From: CAYMZZ01 sp046297935
Lineage (GTDB): Bacteria; Bacteroidota; Bacteroidia; Chitinophagales; Chitinophagaceae
NCBI GenBank assembly: GCA_046297935.1
Contig: JBKBHA010000008.1
Location: forward strand, 1-64,000
Length of the DNA stretch: 64,000 bases
Reading direction: 5' to 3'
The translations under genes and the position numbers were made by a program. A model generated the notes under the pieces. The model did not search any database, was not told where the DNA came from, and worked only from the letters and a program-made list of their open reading frames with translations. Shown piece after piece: positions 8,546 to 17,623 of the stretch (the first letter of the stretch is position 1; each line of letters starts with the position of its first letter).

Positions 8546-8935
8546 CTACGCCTTTGTTCCCACCACCACGGTTACGTGGTTGCTGCGTTTACGAACCCTG
8601 TAACCGCGGCCCTGGGGTGCCGGACGCATTCTTTTCAGCGTACGGGCGCCATCCACGAAAACGGTTTTTATGTACAGCTGGCTCTCATCGCCACCCTCGT
8701 TCTTCTGCTTCCAGTTGCTGATTGCACTCAACACCAGCTTCCTCAGAGGTACTGCAGGATGCTTAGGGTTGTGTTCCAGCTCCGCCAGTACTTTCTCTAC
8801 CTTCTGACCACGAATCAGATCAGCCAGCAAACGCATTTTGCGCGGCGATGTTGGATAGTTCTTCAGCGTAGCACCGAAATAATTCTTCCTTTCTTCTTTA
8901 CGGGCGTCGGCCACTAGTTTCTTTCTAGTTCCCAT
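8546..8935 (-). CDS. rplV: 50S ribosomal protein L22
   Basis: L22 (129 residues) extends a beta hairpin into the peptide exit tunnel, where macrolide resistance mutations arise. The signature RPAPQGRGYRVRKRSNHVTV at the C-terminus is present (as MRPAPQGRGYRVRKR). The N-terminal segment YPTSPRKMRLLADLIRG is also typical. It sits in S10 order between rpsS and rpsC. Confidence 0.97.
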   Translation of the reverse strand: MGTRKKLVADARKEERKNYFGATLKNYPTSPRKMRLLADLIRGQKVEKVLAELEHNPKHPAVPLRKLVLSAISNWKQKNEGGDESQLYIKTVFVDGARTLKRMRPAPQGRGYRVRKRSNHVTVVVGTKA

Positions 8936-8997
8936 TTTTTATTGATTTTAGGTTGGGAGCTGATTCAACGAATTTGTCGGATCAGCCTTCACCTGAT

Positions 8998-9264
8998 TTA
9001 GTCTTTTTTCGAGTGTCCTTTGAAGTTCCGGGTTGGCGCAAATTCGCCAAGCTTATGTCCTACCATGAATTCTGTTACATAAACCGGAATGAACTTGTTG
9101 CCATTGTGTACCGCAAATGTGTGACCTACAAAATCGGGGGAAATTGTAGAACGGCGGCTCCAGGTTTTGATAACCGACTTCTTGGCTTTTCCTTCATTAA
9201 TTGCCATCACTTTCTTCTCGAGGTGAGTAGCGATATAAGGACCTTTTTTAATCGAACGAGCCAT
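8998..9264 (-). CDS. rpsS: 30S ribosomal protein S19
   Basis: S19 (88 residues) lies in the 30S head and contacts the A-site tRNA region. MARSIKKGPYI at the start and the signature VYVTEFMVGHKLGEFAPTR identify it. Length and start are normal for the family. It follows rplB. Confidence 0.98.
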   Translation of the reverse strand: MARSIKKGPYIATHLEKKVMAINEGKAKKSVIKTWSRRSTISPDFVGHTFAVHNGNKFIPVYVTEFMVGHKLGEFAPTRNFKGHSKKD

Positions 9265-9341
9265 GTTGTTTATTTGATAATTTATGATCTGGTTATCTGA
9301 GTCTTTTGAAAATCAAATCGCCGGATCGTCTAATTAGCTAA

Positions 9342-10178
<837 letters not shown>

Positions 10179-10262
10179 TTTCTAATTCGTTTATTAGGTC
10201 TTTACTCAACACTTCGCGGCGGTTGATTGCCATTCCAGGTTGCCTTTTCAGGGGCGGCTGAT

Positions 10263-10562
10263 TTAGATGTTCGAATACAGATCAATCGATTCGCCTTCCG
10301 CTACAGTTACGTATGCTTTTTTATAGGAAGGTTTGCGACCAGAAATTACACCAGCCTTTGTAAAGCGGCTTTTGTTCTTGCCGGGGCTAACGCTGGTATT
10401 TACTCCGGTAACTGTAACACCATAAAAGCTTTCAATCGCCTTTTTGATCTCGAGTTTGTTGGCTTTGCGAGCCACCTTAAAGGCATAACGACGCAGAGAT
10501 TCCTGCTGTGCGTTTGCTTTCTCGGTCAAAATGGGTTTTATCAGTACTTCAGAAAGTCTCAT
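10263..10562 (-). CDS. rplW: 50S ribosomal protein L23
   Basis: L23 (99 residues) is the tunnel-exit docking site for trigger factor and SRP. LIKPILTEKANAQQE is the usual N-terminal motif, followed by YAFKVARKANKLEIKKAIE. It lies between rplD and rplB. Length and start agree with the family. Confidence 0.97.
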   Translation of the reverse strand: MRLSEVLIKPILTEKANAQQESLRRYAFKVARKANKLEIKKAIESFYGVTVTGVNTSVSPGKNKSRFTKAGVISGRKPSYKKAYVTVAEGESIDLYSNI

Positions 10563-10610
10563 CTGAATATTTTTTAAACGTTATTGTTGTTCTCTTACTT
10601 TTTACGTCTC

Positions 10611-11249
10611 TTACGCTTCTACCAGTTCTTCTTTTTCAGAGAAAATGCGTGCTGCACTTTCTGTCATCACCAGCACTTCCGAATTCATAATATCGTAAGT
10701 GTTGATATCAGTCAGCGCCACCCCAAGAATAGAAGGAACGTTGCGAACCGACATAAACAGGTTAGCATCCTGGGCAACCTGAATCAGCATCAGCTTCTTG
10801 TCTGCCACTTTCAATGCACTCATGATGTCAACAACCGTCTTGGTCTTGGGTGCATCCAGATTGATGTCTTCTACAACAAGAATGGCGTTTTCTTTTGCTT
10901 TATAAGCCAGTGCCGACATTTTGGCCAGATCTTTCACTTTACGGTTCAGCTTCAGATCGTAAGTGTGAGGCTTGGGTCCGAAAATGGTACCACCACCCTT
11001 ATAGAGAGGGTTACGGATATTACCTTTCCGGCTACCACCTGTACCCTTCTGGCGGTGCAGCTTACGGCTGGCGCCTTTTACTTCGGCACGTGTTTTAACT
11101 TTATGTGTACCCTGACGCTGTGCTGCCAGGTATTGTTTCACCGCGAGATAAATCACGTGATTGTTCGGCTCAATACCGAAGATTTCTTCCGGCAGTTCCA
11201 CCGAGCGGCCTGTCTTCTTGCCTTTGATATCTAAAACGTCTACTTGCAT
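10611..11249 (-). CDS. rplD: 50S ribosomal protein L4
   Basis: L4 (212 residues) sends an extended loop to the exit tunnel and in gamma-proteobacteria represses the S10 operon. The loop sequence RQKGTGGSRKGNIRNPLYKG is clear, preceded by KTRAEVKGASRKLHRQ. Gene order (rplC-rplD-rplW) is standard. The long structured leader just before rplC makes feedback regulation by L4 or L3 a reasonable but untested idea. Confidence 0.98.
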   Translation of the reverse strand: MQVDVLDIKGKKTGRSVELPEEIFGIEPNNHVIYLAVKQYLAAQRQGTHKVKTRAEVKGASRKLHRQKGTGGSRKGNIRNPLYKGGGTIFGPKPHTYDLKLNRKVKDLAKMSALAYKAKENAILVVEDINLDAPKTKTVVDIMSALKVADKKLMLIQVAQDANLFMSVRNVPSILGVALTDINTYDIMNSEVLVMTESAARIFSEKEELVEA

Positions 11250-11309
11250 TTTCTTTAGTTTTTTCTAAAACCTTTCAGATTTAGTTGTTGATCAGGAAGG
11301 TTTCGTGAA

Positions 11310-11927
11310 TTATTTCTGAATCAGAACAATGGAACCGTTGTGACCCGGTACCGATCCGCTAACGAGGATGTAGTTCTTATCAGGGAAAATTTTCACAACT
11401 TTCAGGCCCTTCATCTTCACACGGTCTGTGCCCATGCGGCCCGCCATACGCATGCCTTTCATTACACGGCTGGCATCGGATGAGTTACCCAACGAACCAG
11501 GAGCGCGCTGACGATCATGCTGACCGTGTGTAGCATCACCCACACCCGAAAAGCCATGGCGTTTAACCACACCCTGGAAACCTTTACCCTTGGTAGTACC
11601 AACAACTTCCACCTTCTCGCCTTCAGCGAAAATGTCGACAGTGACGGTTTCACCAATATTTTTTTCGATGGAATAATCGCGAAACTCTTTTGTAAATTTC
11701 TTGGGAGCTGTTTGCGATTTAGCGAAGTGATTTACGGCCGACTTGTTAGCGTGTTTCTCTTTTTTGTCGCCGAAAGAAAGTGCGAGGGCATTGTAGCCGT
11801 CGGAATCTTTTGTTTTGACTTGCGTCACAACACAGGGACCGGCTTCGATAATCGTACAGGCTGTTTGCTTTCCTGCGGCATCGAAGACACTGGTCATCCC
11901 AATCTTTTTACCAATAATACCTTTCAT
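11310..11927 (-). CDS. rplC: 50S ribosomal protein L3
   Basis: L3 (205 residues) starts 50S assembly and reaches the peptidyl transferase centre. MKGIIGKKIGMTSVFDAAGK and the signature VKRHGFSGVGDATHGQHD are diagnostic. The gene is separated from rpsJ by 401 nt that include a terminator and several hairpins, and no good -7 box was found directly upstream. Its expression therefore seems to depend on read-through past that terminator or on an unrecognised promoter. Confidence 0.98.
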   Translation of the reverse strand: MKGIIGKKIGMTSVFDAAGKQTACTIIEAGPCVVTQVKTKDSDGYNALALSFGDKKEKHANKSAVNHFAKSQTAPKKFTKEFRDYSIEKNIGETVTVDIFAEGEKVEVVGTTKGKGFQGVVKRHGFSGVGDATHGQHDRQRAPGSLGNSSDASRVMKGMRMAGRMGTDRVKMKGLKVVKIFPDKNYILVSGSVPGHNGSIVLIQK

Positions 11928-12328
11928 GGTTTGTACAGTTTTTAGCCTGCAGGATTATTGGGACAACCTTGTACATCCCGCAAAGTGCGCGGGAGGTTTC
12001 AATCCCCGTTTGCCGTCGACCTTTTCCCTTTGCCCCGCCGCCGAAGCGGGCCGGGGTTGCTTTCGCAGGTCATTTTCGATGGGCGAAAACGACCGATGGA
12101 AGTACCAACGGTAAACAAACCCTGAATGGCTTGTTTTATTTTAAAAACCCCAGTCGCCCTTTTGACGGGTCAACCGGGAATTCGTTGATGTCAGAGCTCT
12201 TTTTTCGATCAGGTAAAACCTTCCGATTGAGAGATGACGAAATATTTTTATAAGAACTAATTGACTTACACTTGCCCTGCACACAAAAAAAGTAGCACGA
12301 ACGGAGAACCGACGCACTACAAAACTTT
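11928..12328 (-). promoter_or_regulatory. Structured 401-nt leader between rpsJ and rplC (candidate attenuator/riboregulator)
   Basis: No gene was found here. On the mRNA strand, from rpsJ onward, come the terminator at 12285-12320, the hairpin GTTTTCG/CGAAAA-type stem (12073-12089), a GC-rich stem capped by a UUCG tetraloop (about 12033-12056) and the stem TCCCGC/GCGGGA (11976-11994). Such a spacer inside a ribosomal operon is unusual, since the other gaps are mostly 30-120 nt. An autoregulatory leader for rplC-rplD is inferred from position and structure only. Confidence 0.5.
12285..12320 (-). terminator. Intrinsic terminator or attenuator directly after rpsJ
   Basis: On the minus strand an 8-bp stem forms from GUAGUGCG (12320-12313) and CGUGCUAC (12299-12292), using two G-U pairs. 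It is followed at once by seven T (12291-12285). It begins 9 nt after the rpsJ stop. As the next 21 genes lie downstream, it must be partial or regulated. Confidence 0.75.
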
Positions 12329-12634
12329 CTACGCTTTGATCTCAACTTCTACACCGCTGGGAAGATCCAGCTTGCTCAACGCATCTACCGTGCGGCTCGA
12401 AGAAGTGTAAATGTCCAACAGGCGCTTATGAGTAGACAGTTGAAACTGCTCACGACTCTTCTTATTCACGTGGGGCGAACGCAATACGGTGAAAATTTTC
12501 TTGCGCGTAGGCAGAGGAATAGGACCTGTTACCACGGCACCGGTACTGCGAACGGTTTTTACGATTTTCTCGGCAGATTTGTCTACCAGATTGTGGTCGT
12601 AAGACTGTAATTTGATTCTGATTCGCTGAGACAT
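12329..12634 (-). CDS. rpsJ: 30S ribosomal protein S10
   Basis: S10 (101 residues) sits in the 30S head and is also the NusB partner in antitermination. MSQRIRIKLQSYDHNLVDKS is the family start. The signature PTRKKIFTVLRSPHVNKKSREQF is present in part as LPTRKKIFTVLRSPHVNK. The ATG at 12634 is chosen over an upstream in-frame ATG at 12667, because the extension matches no S10 and would place the start on top of the promoter. It is the first gene of the operon and is followed by a terminator. Confidence 0.98.
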   Translation of the reverse strand: MSQRIRIKLQSYDHNLVDKSAEKIVKTVRSTGAVVTGPIPLPTRKKIFTVLRSPHVNKKSREQFQLSTHKRLLDIYTSSSRTVDALSKLDLPSGVEVEIKA

Positions 12635-12664
12635 GTGTAAAATCCCAATTTTCTTTTGGGAGTG

Positions 12665-12695
12665 CAAAGGTAGGGGGACCGATCAAATCCTCCAA
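12665..12695 (-). promoter_or_regulatory. Bacteroidota-type promoter of rpsJ / S10 operon
   Basis: The minus strand reads TACCTTTG (12672-12665), a perfect TAnnTTTG -7 box, with TTG at 12695-12693 as the -33 element 20 nt upstream. The rpsJ ATG lies 30 nt further on. The same TACCTTTG box serves fusA and rpsL, which suggests shared growth-rate control. Confidence 0.8.
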
Positions 12696-12822
12696 ATTGT
12701 TGGGAAATAATTTTGTACAAATAGGCTGAATCGGGACAAAAAACAGGGCCGGAAACAAAAATCCAACCCTTGACGGTTTATATATTAAAAAAATATCATA
12801 ACACTTTAGGTACGAACAGGCA

Positions 12823-13338
12823 TTAATTTTCCTCTCGCGCGGCAATCCGGAAACCGTTTTTGGCTGCGTATTTATGCTGTTGTTGAATAACCAGTTGAAT
12901 GCGTTCTGTTTCAGCCGCAGAAGCTTCCTGAATTCTTGCTATCAATTCCTGTACTTTCTCCGAATCCGCGCTGCCGGTCATTTTTTCCAACGGGACAAAA
13001 TTTTCATTGATCATGTCGGCCTCGTAAAAAAGAAAACCGAGCATGGCCAGACGGAGCTGCTCGGAACCACCGATATCCTTCATCTTCAATACTTCCATTT
13101 GCTTACGCGCAATAAAGGCCTCCATTTTTATGCGTATGGGTTTAAGGCTCACATACTCACCCTTCTCAAAGGCAACGCCTACCTGTTGGCCCCATTCTGC
13201 CCCTAAAGCATAGAGCGAATCGGTGATCGATGAGATGCGGTCGTTGAGATCGATGGCTGCGTCGGTGTTTTGTGCAGCGGTCCGGAACTGTAAACTAAGG
13301 GCCAGCAGGGCCAGCAAAAGGAGGCGGCAATGTTTCAT
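12823..13338 (-). CDS. Exported protein of unknown function, helical
   Basis: A signal peptide is clear (MKHCRLLLLALLALSLQFRTAAQ, cleavage after Ala-Ala/Gln), so the mature protein of about 150 residues is periplasmic. The rest is rich in Glu, Gln and Ala and predicted mostly helical, with segments such as SSITDSLYALGAEWGQQ and AAETERIQLVIQQQHK. The ATG at 13338 is chosen because the codons upstream do not fit a signal peptide. No family was recognised. It lies 51 nt after the beta-helix gene on the same strand and is probably co-transcribed with it. Confidence 0.75.
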   Translation of the reverse strand: MKHCRLLLLALLALSLQFRTAAQNTDAAIDLNDRISSITDSLYALGAEWGQQVGVAFEKGEYVSLKPIRIKMEAFIARKQMEVLKMKDIGGSEQLRLAMLGFLFYEADMINENFVPLEKMTGSADSEKVQELIARIQEASAAETERIQLVIQQQHKYAAKNGFRIAAREEN

Positions 13339-13389
13339 AAAGTGGAATTTTGGCCGAAAGTAATACAACGAGGCAGCATTTCATAGTCT

Positions 13390-15588
13390 CTATGGGTCGG
13401 TTTTTTCCAGTCGAATACTAAGAGTGGCAAAACCTCCAAGTTCCACATGTTCAACGCGGAATCGATGATAGCCGCCTAGTTTAACAGGTATGCGACGATT
13501 AGGCGACTCATCGAATTTATACAGGGCCGGGTTCCATTCATCGAGTATGAGTTCATCATCGAGGTACACCCTCACGGCATCGTCCCAGGTGATAGATAGT
13601 TCGTACTCCCCTTTCGGAACCTTTGCTTCACCTTCTGCTATGGTCAAAAACTGGGCAGAATTTCCTAAATCTGATTTGATTCCACCCCACCAGGCATACT
13701 CCAGCTGATCAACCGAATCCGTTTTAATGGGGCGCATGCGAACGTTCTCAGGGAAAAGGGAACTGCCAAGCGGGTTGTGCCTGCTGGTATCAACAGCAAA
13801 CCAACGAACCCGCCAATGAAGTGATTGAAAGAAATGGCGGAACATGACATCCTGCTTTTTGCCTGCCGCAATTGGCCAGCCGTCGAAACTGTTACCAGCT
13901 TCCCCTTTGAATTTTGCGCTGAGTTCCACCTGCCGGCTACCAGGATCGCCGGTTCGTAACAGCAGCAGACTATCACCAGTACCGGCCGTTCTGCGCGAAA
14001 GCAAACGGGCACCACGCGGCTTTTTGAAGGTCCATCTGCCCGCAGGCCCCAGCAACTTTAGTTTAATTGTGTCGGTATTTTCAGCCGGATTCTGCTGCCA
14101 TATCAGCGGTCGGCGATAATCGTAAGGCCCCCACTCAGTCATTCTGATATTTTCCCGACCCGCCAATTTTCCGGAACCTTCAAACGCATCCATACCGTTT
14201 TCCACTTCAGGCACCGTCCACAAAGCTTCTTCTATCTCCGCGGGTAGGCTATCGATCAGCCCAACAGTGCTGTCTGTTTTCAAGGCTGTTGTTACCTGCG
14301 ACAACAGGTTGCTAAATACCCAAACGCTATCGGTTCTGTTCAGATTCAAAGCTGTGCCAACCCAGTTAAAACTATTACCAGTGATCTGGTAATTGTGGCT
14401 TCGCGTATCGCGTTGCCTGGCATAACCCCAGTCGGCAGGCTGGCCGGCTCGCGCCCAAAGGCGGATGGCTTCCCGATCAAGATTGAAGGTGTTGAAATCG
14501 ATGATATTTCGCTGCCCATGCTCGATCGCGATGGCAATACGATTGTTTCGGAATTGATTGTCGGCAATACGGGTATCGTAACTATAGCCGCCCCATATCC
14601 CGTGATCACAGTCGTACATTCGGTTTCGAACGATCATGTTTCTGCTAAAAGTCACCTCAATTCCGTTGGTAGGAGCATAACTGAAATTATTGCCAGCAAT
14701 CAGGTTGTCGTTGCAGCCACCTCGTCCACTGTCCATAGTGGTTCGACCCGCCCAGAGAAAAAAGCCGTCGCCACTATGAGTGGCTGAGTTACGGTAGAAA
14801 ATATTATTGCTACTCTGTTCATAGACCAGAAAACCGGCGCTATCCTGGCCGCGGCTGTATACACCATGACTGTAACCGCGAACGTTGAAATTGACCTTGT
14901 TGTGGGCGAATAGATTTTTAGAAGACCGATACAGGCCAATGCCTATTCCGGAATTAAACGAAAAATCATTGTTTACTATTTTGCCGTTGTTGCAATTAAC
15001 CAGCATCAGAGCGTTTTGGCCGCCCGTGACCCTGCAATTTTTTACTTCGAAATTTTGGCAATTCCTGAGATAAAAGGCGGCACCGTAGCGAAGCCATTCG
15101 TCATTTTCGTTGTGGTGATAGCTCATCCAGTCGCTCAGATCTTCTTTGAGCGCTGTGCTGTTGAGCCGCTTCCGAAAGTTGTAACTCAGGTCACAATTTT
15201 CGAGGACGAGCTTTTCTACGTTTATGGCCATCAGGCCTATTTTGTAACCTCTGACTTTCAGATTGCGAATAGTTACATGGCGACTGTTTTCAACCAATAT
15301 GCCCAGGCCTGCGTATCGGTCGGGAAGTTGCTGGTCCTCGTCTCCACGCAAATAGACTTCGGCAAAATCGAGTAACAGGCTATCACCACTTATTCGCACT
15401 ACAGGTATGGTATCTCCCAAACCGGGAAGCCGATAAGAACCAGGTTTGATCGATGCGGATTGATGCAATTCCATACCGGGTGTTAGCGGAACATGCTGGG
15501 CATGCATGTATGGCGGATAGCAGTATATGAAGGTAGCAAAGCACAGAAGTACTCGAAGTATGCTGTTTTTAAGTTTATTTGCAGGCAT
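13390..15588 (-). CDS. Exported right-handed parallel beta-helix protein
   Basis: The protein has 732 residues. An N-terminal signal peptide ends near MHAQ. Residues about 60-430 show repeated beta-helix (PbH1/NosD-like) turns such as NNDFSFNSGIGIGLYRSSKN, GNNFSYAPTNGIEV and NNRIAIAIEHGQRN. The last 150 residues (YELSITWDDAVRVYLDDEL, HRFRVEHVELGG) resemble a PA14-type carbohydrate-binding domain. A surface polysaccharide-binding or -cleaving role is likely but no catalytic residues could be fixed. Its start lies 10 nt from the start of the divergent gene, so its promoter must lie inside that gene. Confidence 0.8.
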   Translation of the reverse strand: MPANKLKNSILRVLLCFATFIYCYPPYMHAQHVPLTPGMELHQSASIKPGSYRLPGLGDTIPVVRISGDSLLLDFAEVYLRGDEDQQLPDRYAGLGILVENSRHVTIRNLKVRGYKIGLMAINVEKLVLENCDLSYNFRKRLNSTALKEDLSDWMSYHHNENDEWLRYGAAFYLRNCQNFEVKNCRVTGGQNALMLVNCNNGKIVNNDFSFNSGIGIGLYRSSKNLFAHNKVNFNVRGYSHGVYSRGQDSAGFLVYEQSSNNIFYRNSATHSGDGFFLWAGRTTMDSGRGGCNDNLIAGNNFSYAPTNGIEVTFSRNMIVRNRMYDCDHGIWGGYSYDTRIADNQFRNNRIAIAIEHGQRNIIDFNTFNLDREAIRLWARAGQPADWGYARQRDTRSHNYQITGNSFNWVGTALNLNRTDSVWVFSNLLSQVTTALKTDSTVGLIDSLPAEIEEALWTVPEVENGMDAFEGSGKLAGRENIRMTEWGPYDYRRPLIWQQNPAENTDTIKLKLLGPAGRWTFKKPRGARLLSRRTAGTGDSLLLLRTGDPGSRQVELSAKFKGEAGNSFDGWPIAAGKKQDVMFRHFFQSLHWRVRWFAVDTSRHNPLGSSLFPENVRMRPIKTDSVDQLEYAWWGGIKSDLGNSAQFLTIAEGEAKVPKGEYELSITWDDAVRVYLDDELILDEWNPALYKFDESPNRRIPVKLGGYHRFRVEHVELGGFATLSIRLEKTDP

Positions 15589-15598
15589 ATTTTTCAGG

Positions 15599-16492
15599 AT
15601 GGATCAGGAAAAAAAATCAGCTGGCCGAGTCGGTAAGATAGTAAAACTGTTGATTAAGCTGCTGGTATCAGGGCTATGTTTATGGTATGTTGCCGGTAAA
15701 ATTGACTGGGTGGTAGCCAAAGCCGCGGTAGCCGCCGCAGATCCCGGCTGGCTTGCGCTCGCCGCCGCTTTTTTTGTGTTATCAAAAATTTTCTCTTCCG
15801 TCAGACTATTGATCTATTTCCATGATATAAACGTTCCCCTGGATCAACGAACCAACCTCCGCTTATACTGGCTTGGCATGTTCTATAATCTGTTGCTGCC
15901 AGGCGCAATCAGTGGTGATGCATATAAAGTAATTTTGCTGAAGCAATGGTTTAACACATCGATGAAAAAAGCTGGCTCGGCTGTATTGATCGACCGCGTG
16001 TCCGGCATGGTAGCGCTCCTGCTCTTACTTGGAATATATGGCTGGTTAGTATTGCCTGAGCCATGGCAGATTGCCGGCTGTACAACTGCAGCGCTTGGCT
16101 CTGCAGGGCTCCTTTACCTCGTTGTATCTCGATGGATGCGCGATTTCCGAGGGAGCTACTTCGTGACGCTTGTCTGGGGATTGTTGGTGCAAAGCATGCA
16201 GGTGATTTGTATTTATCTGGTGATGAAAGCGCTCGGCATCCCATTGTCGGAATCGGGCTATCTTTTCCTGTTTCTCTTATCTTCTATTGCCGCTGTGCTG
16301 CCATTAACGATTGGCGGACTGGGTATCCGGGAAATTGTGTTTTTGCATGGCTCGGAATTGCTGGGCTTAACTGAAAGCAAAGCAGTTGTTATCAGCCTTA
16401 TGTTCTACCTGATTACCGTCCTCGTTTCACTTGCCGGAGTCTGGTTCGTATTCAACTCGCCCATAAAAAAGCCCGGCAAAATGCCGGGCTGA
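15599..16492 (+). CDS. Polytopic membrane protein, LPG synthase TM / UPF0104 (YbhN-like) family
   Basis: The predicted protein has 297 residues and about eight membrane segments, starting after MDQEKKSAGRVGKIVKLL. The signature features of the UPF0104/LPG_synthase_TM family are visible: FYNLLLPGAISGDAYKVILL, then VLIDRVSGMVALL, and ITIGGLGIREIVFL-like near the end. Members resemble the flippase half of MprF, but the substrate here is unknown. The ATG at 15599 is chosen over one at 15527 that would overlap the divergent gene. Its stop codon lies at the edge of a terminator stem. Confidence 0.8.
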   Translation: MDQEKKSAGRVGKIVKLLIKLLVSGLCLWYVAGKIDWVVAKAAVAAADPGWLALAAAFFVLSKIFSSVRLLIYFHDINVPLDQRTNLRLYWLGMFYNLLLPGAISGDAYKVILLKQWFNTSMKKAGSAVLIDRVSGMVALLLLLGIYGWLVLPEPWQIAGCTTAALGSAGLLYLVVSRWMRDFRGSYFVTLVWGLLVQSMQVICIYLVMKALGIPLSESGYLFLFLLSSIAAVLPLTIGGLGIREIVFLHGSELLGLTESKAVVISLMFYLITVLVSLAGVWFVFNSPIKKPGKMPG

Positions 16493-16500
16493 TATTTTTG
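16471..16500 (+). terminator. Terminator overlapping the 3' end of the UPF0104 gene
   Basis: Stem GCCCGGC (16471-16477) pairs with GCCGGGC (16483-16489), with a 5-nt loop and ATTTTT following. The stop codon is at 16490-16492, so the stem is made of the last coding codons. A-rich sequence before the stem may let it also act for the opposing gene. Confidence 0.8.
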
Positions 16501-16523
16501 CATAAATATTGGGTACAGGTTAA

Positions 16524-17309
16524 TCAGGGTTGGAGGAACATCGTATCAACATTGGTTACGGCTCCGGTTAACACGGCGATGGGTGCAATACTGGTATCGC
16601 GATATCCTGGATCGCCGGGAACAAACGAAACGGTGTATCCACCTGCGGGCAGTCCGCGAAGACAATAGCCGCCTGCGTTATCAGTAAAGCTGCTGGTAAT
16701 GGTGTCTGCTCCCTGAACGGCAAAAACTGTTGTTGGGAAACTACCCGGTACTACAACACCTTTGATCGAGCCTCCGGCCGCATTGAGTGTGCCCCGGATT
16801 ACCGGTTTAAGAATAAATTTATTATTTCCTGTTTCTACAATTGATCTTGCCACATCAAAATCGAGCAGGATGGTGTACATCAAGCCTGCAACAACATCCT
16901 GCTGAACGTTGATTTTGAGCCCCGACTGCTGTGCGCTGGGCGTGGTTAGCGGAATCATTTCGCCGTTTACTTTAATATAATTTTCGGAGCCGAGAATGAG
17001 CCGAATCTGATGAAGCCGACCCTCAGGAATGAACGCGTCGACCAGCAGTGTGTCCTGGTCATTGATCAGGCGTAAAAGATCGTAACTACCTGCGCGGACG
17101 CCGGAAAGGCTCTCCCAGCCTTCGTCGGGCGACCCGGTGACGTTGACTTGCACGTCGCGAATATCCACCCATACTTCTTCATAATCAGCCGGATCATCTG
17201 TCAACCGAATCTGTACTCTCGCTTTATCTTCTGTATTTTCTCTTTCGTTCCGGGTACAGGCACTGGTTATCAGGGTCACCAGAGATAATAAATAGAGTAC
17301 GTGTCTCAT
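16524..17309 (-). CDS. DUF4382 lipoprotein with C-terminal carboxypeptidase-regulatory-like domain
   Basis: The protein has 261 residues. The lipoprotein signal MRHVLYLLSLVTLITSAC ends in a lipobox-like TSAC. The DUF4382 domain follows (ARVQIRLTDDPADYEEVWV, with VSGSPDEGWESL-type turn and LLRLINDQDTLL). The C-terminal 80 residues form a Gly-rich CarboxypepD_reg-like Ig fold (GGSIKGVVVPGSFPTTVFA, GGYCLRGLPAGGYTVSF). It is likely an outer or inner membrane-anchored binding protein of unknown ligand. The start at 17309 is chosen for the signal peptide; 47 upstream codons lack one. Confidence 0.85.
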   Translation of the reverse strand: MRHVLYLLSLVTLITSACTRNERENTEDKARVQIRLTDDPADYEEVWVDIRDVQVNVTGSPDEGWESLSGVRAGSYDLLRLINDQDTLLVDAFIPEGRLHQIRLILGSENYIKVNGEMIPLTTPSAQQSGLKINVQQDVVAGLMYTILLDFDVARSIVETGNNKFILKPVIRGTLNAAGGSIKGVVVPGSFPTTVFAVQGADTITSSFTDNAGGYCLRGLPAGGYTVSFVPGDPGYRDTSIAPIAVLTGAVTNVDTMFLQP

Positions 17310-17571
17310 GTAGTATAATTTTAATTCAATTTTATTTGCAAGTAATATGCCAATGCAGCCGCAGAGGCGGACAGAACGCACAGTTGTGCAAAAGAAAAAG
17401 GACTCAAATGAGTCCCTTAACCTTGTCTCGTGTTTTTCACAGAATGGCAATGGCCTTCTATGATACAGATTTTAAAAACGGAGTGAGTTCGTGTAGTGGT
17501 AACAAATATCAGGCCAGCGATCGTATTTTTACTTGATTTCGATTAATTATCCCAATAAATTTTCAATTAAT

Positions 17572-17607
17572 AAAAAAAGGCAGTTCCGATGGAACTGCCT
17601 TTTTTTT
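17572..17607. terminator. Bidirectional terminator after fusA
   Basis: A perfect 9-bp stem GGCAGTTCC (17579-17587) and GGAACTGCC (17591-17599) with a 3-nt loop is flanked by A7 on one side and T8 on the other. It lies 17 nt after the fusA stop and so ends the fusA transcript on the minus strand. Confidence 0.9.
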
Positions 17608-17623
17608 ATTTATCCAAAATTTA

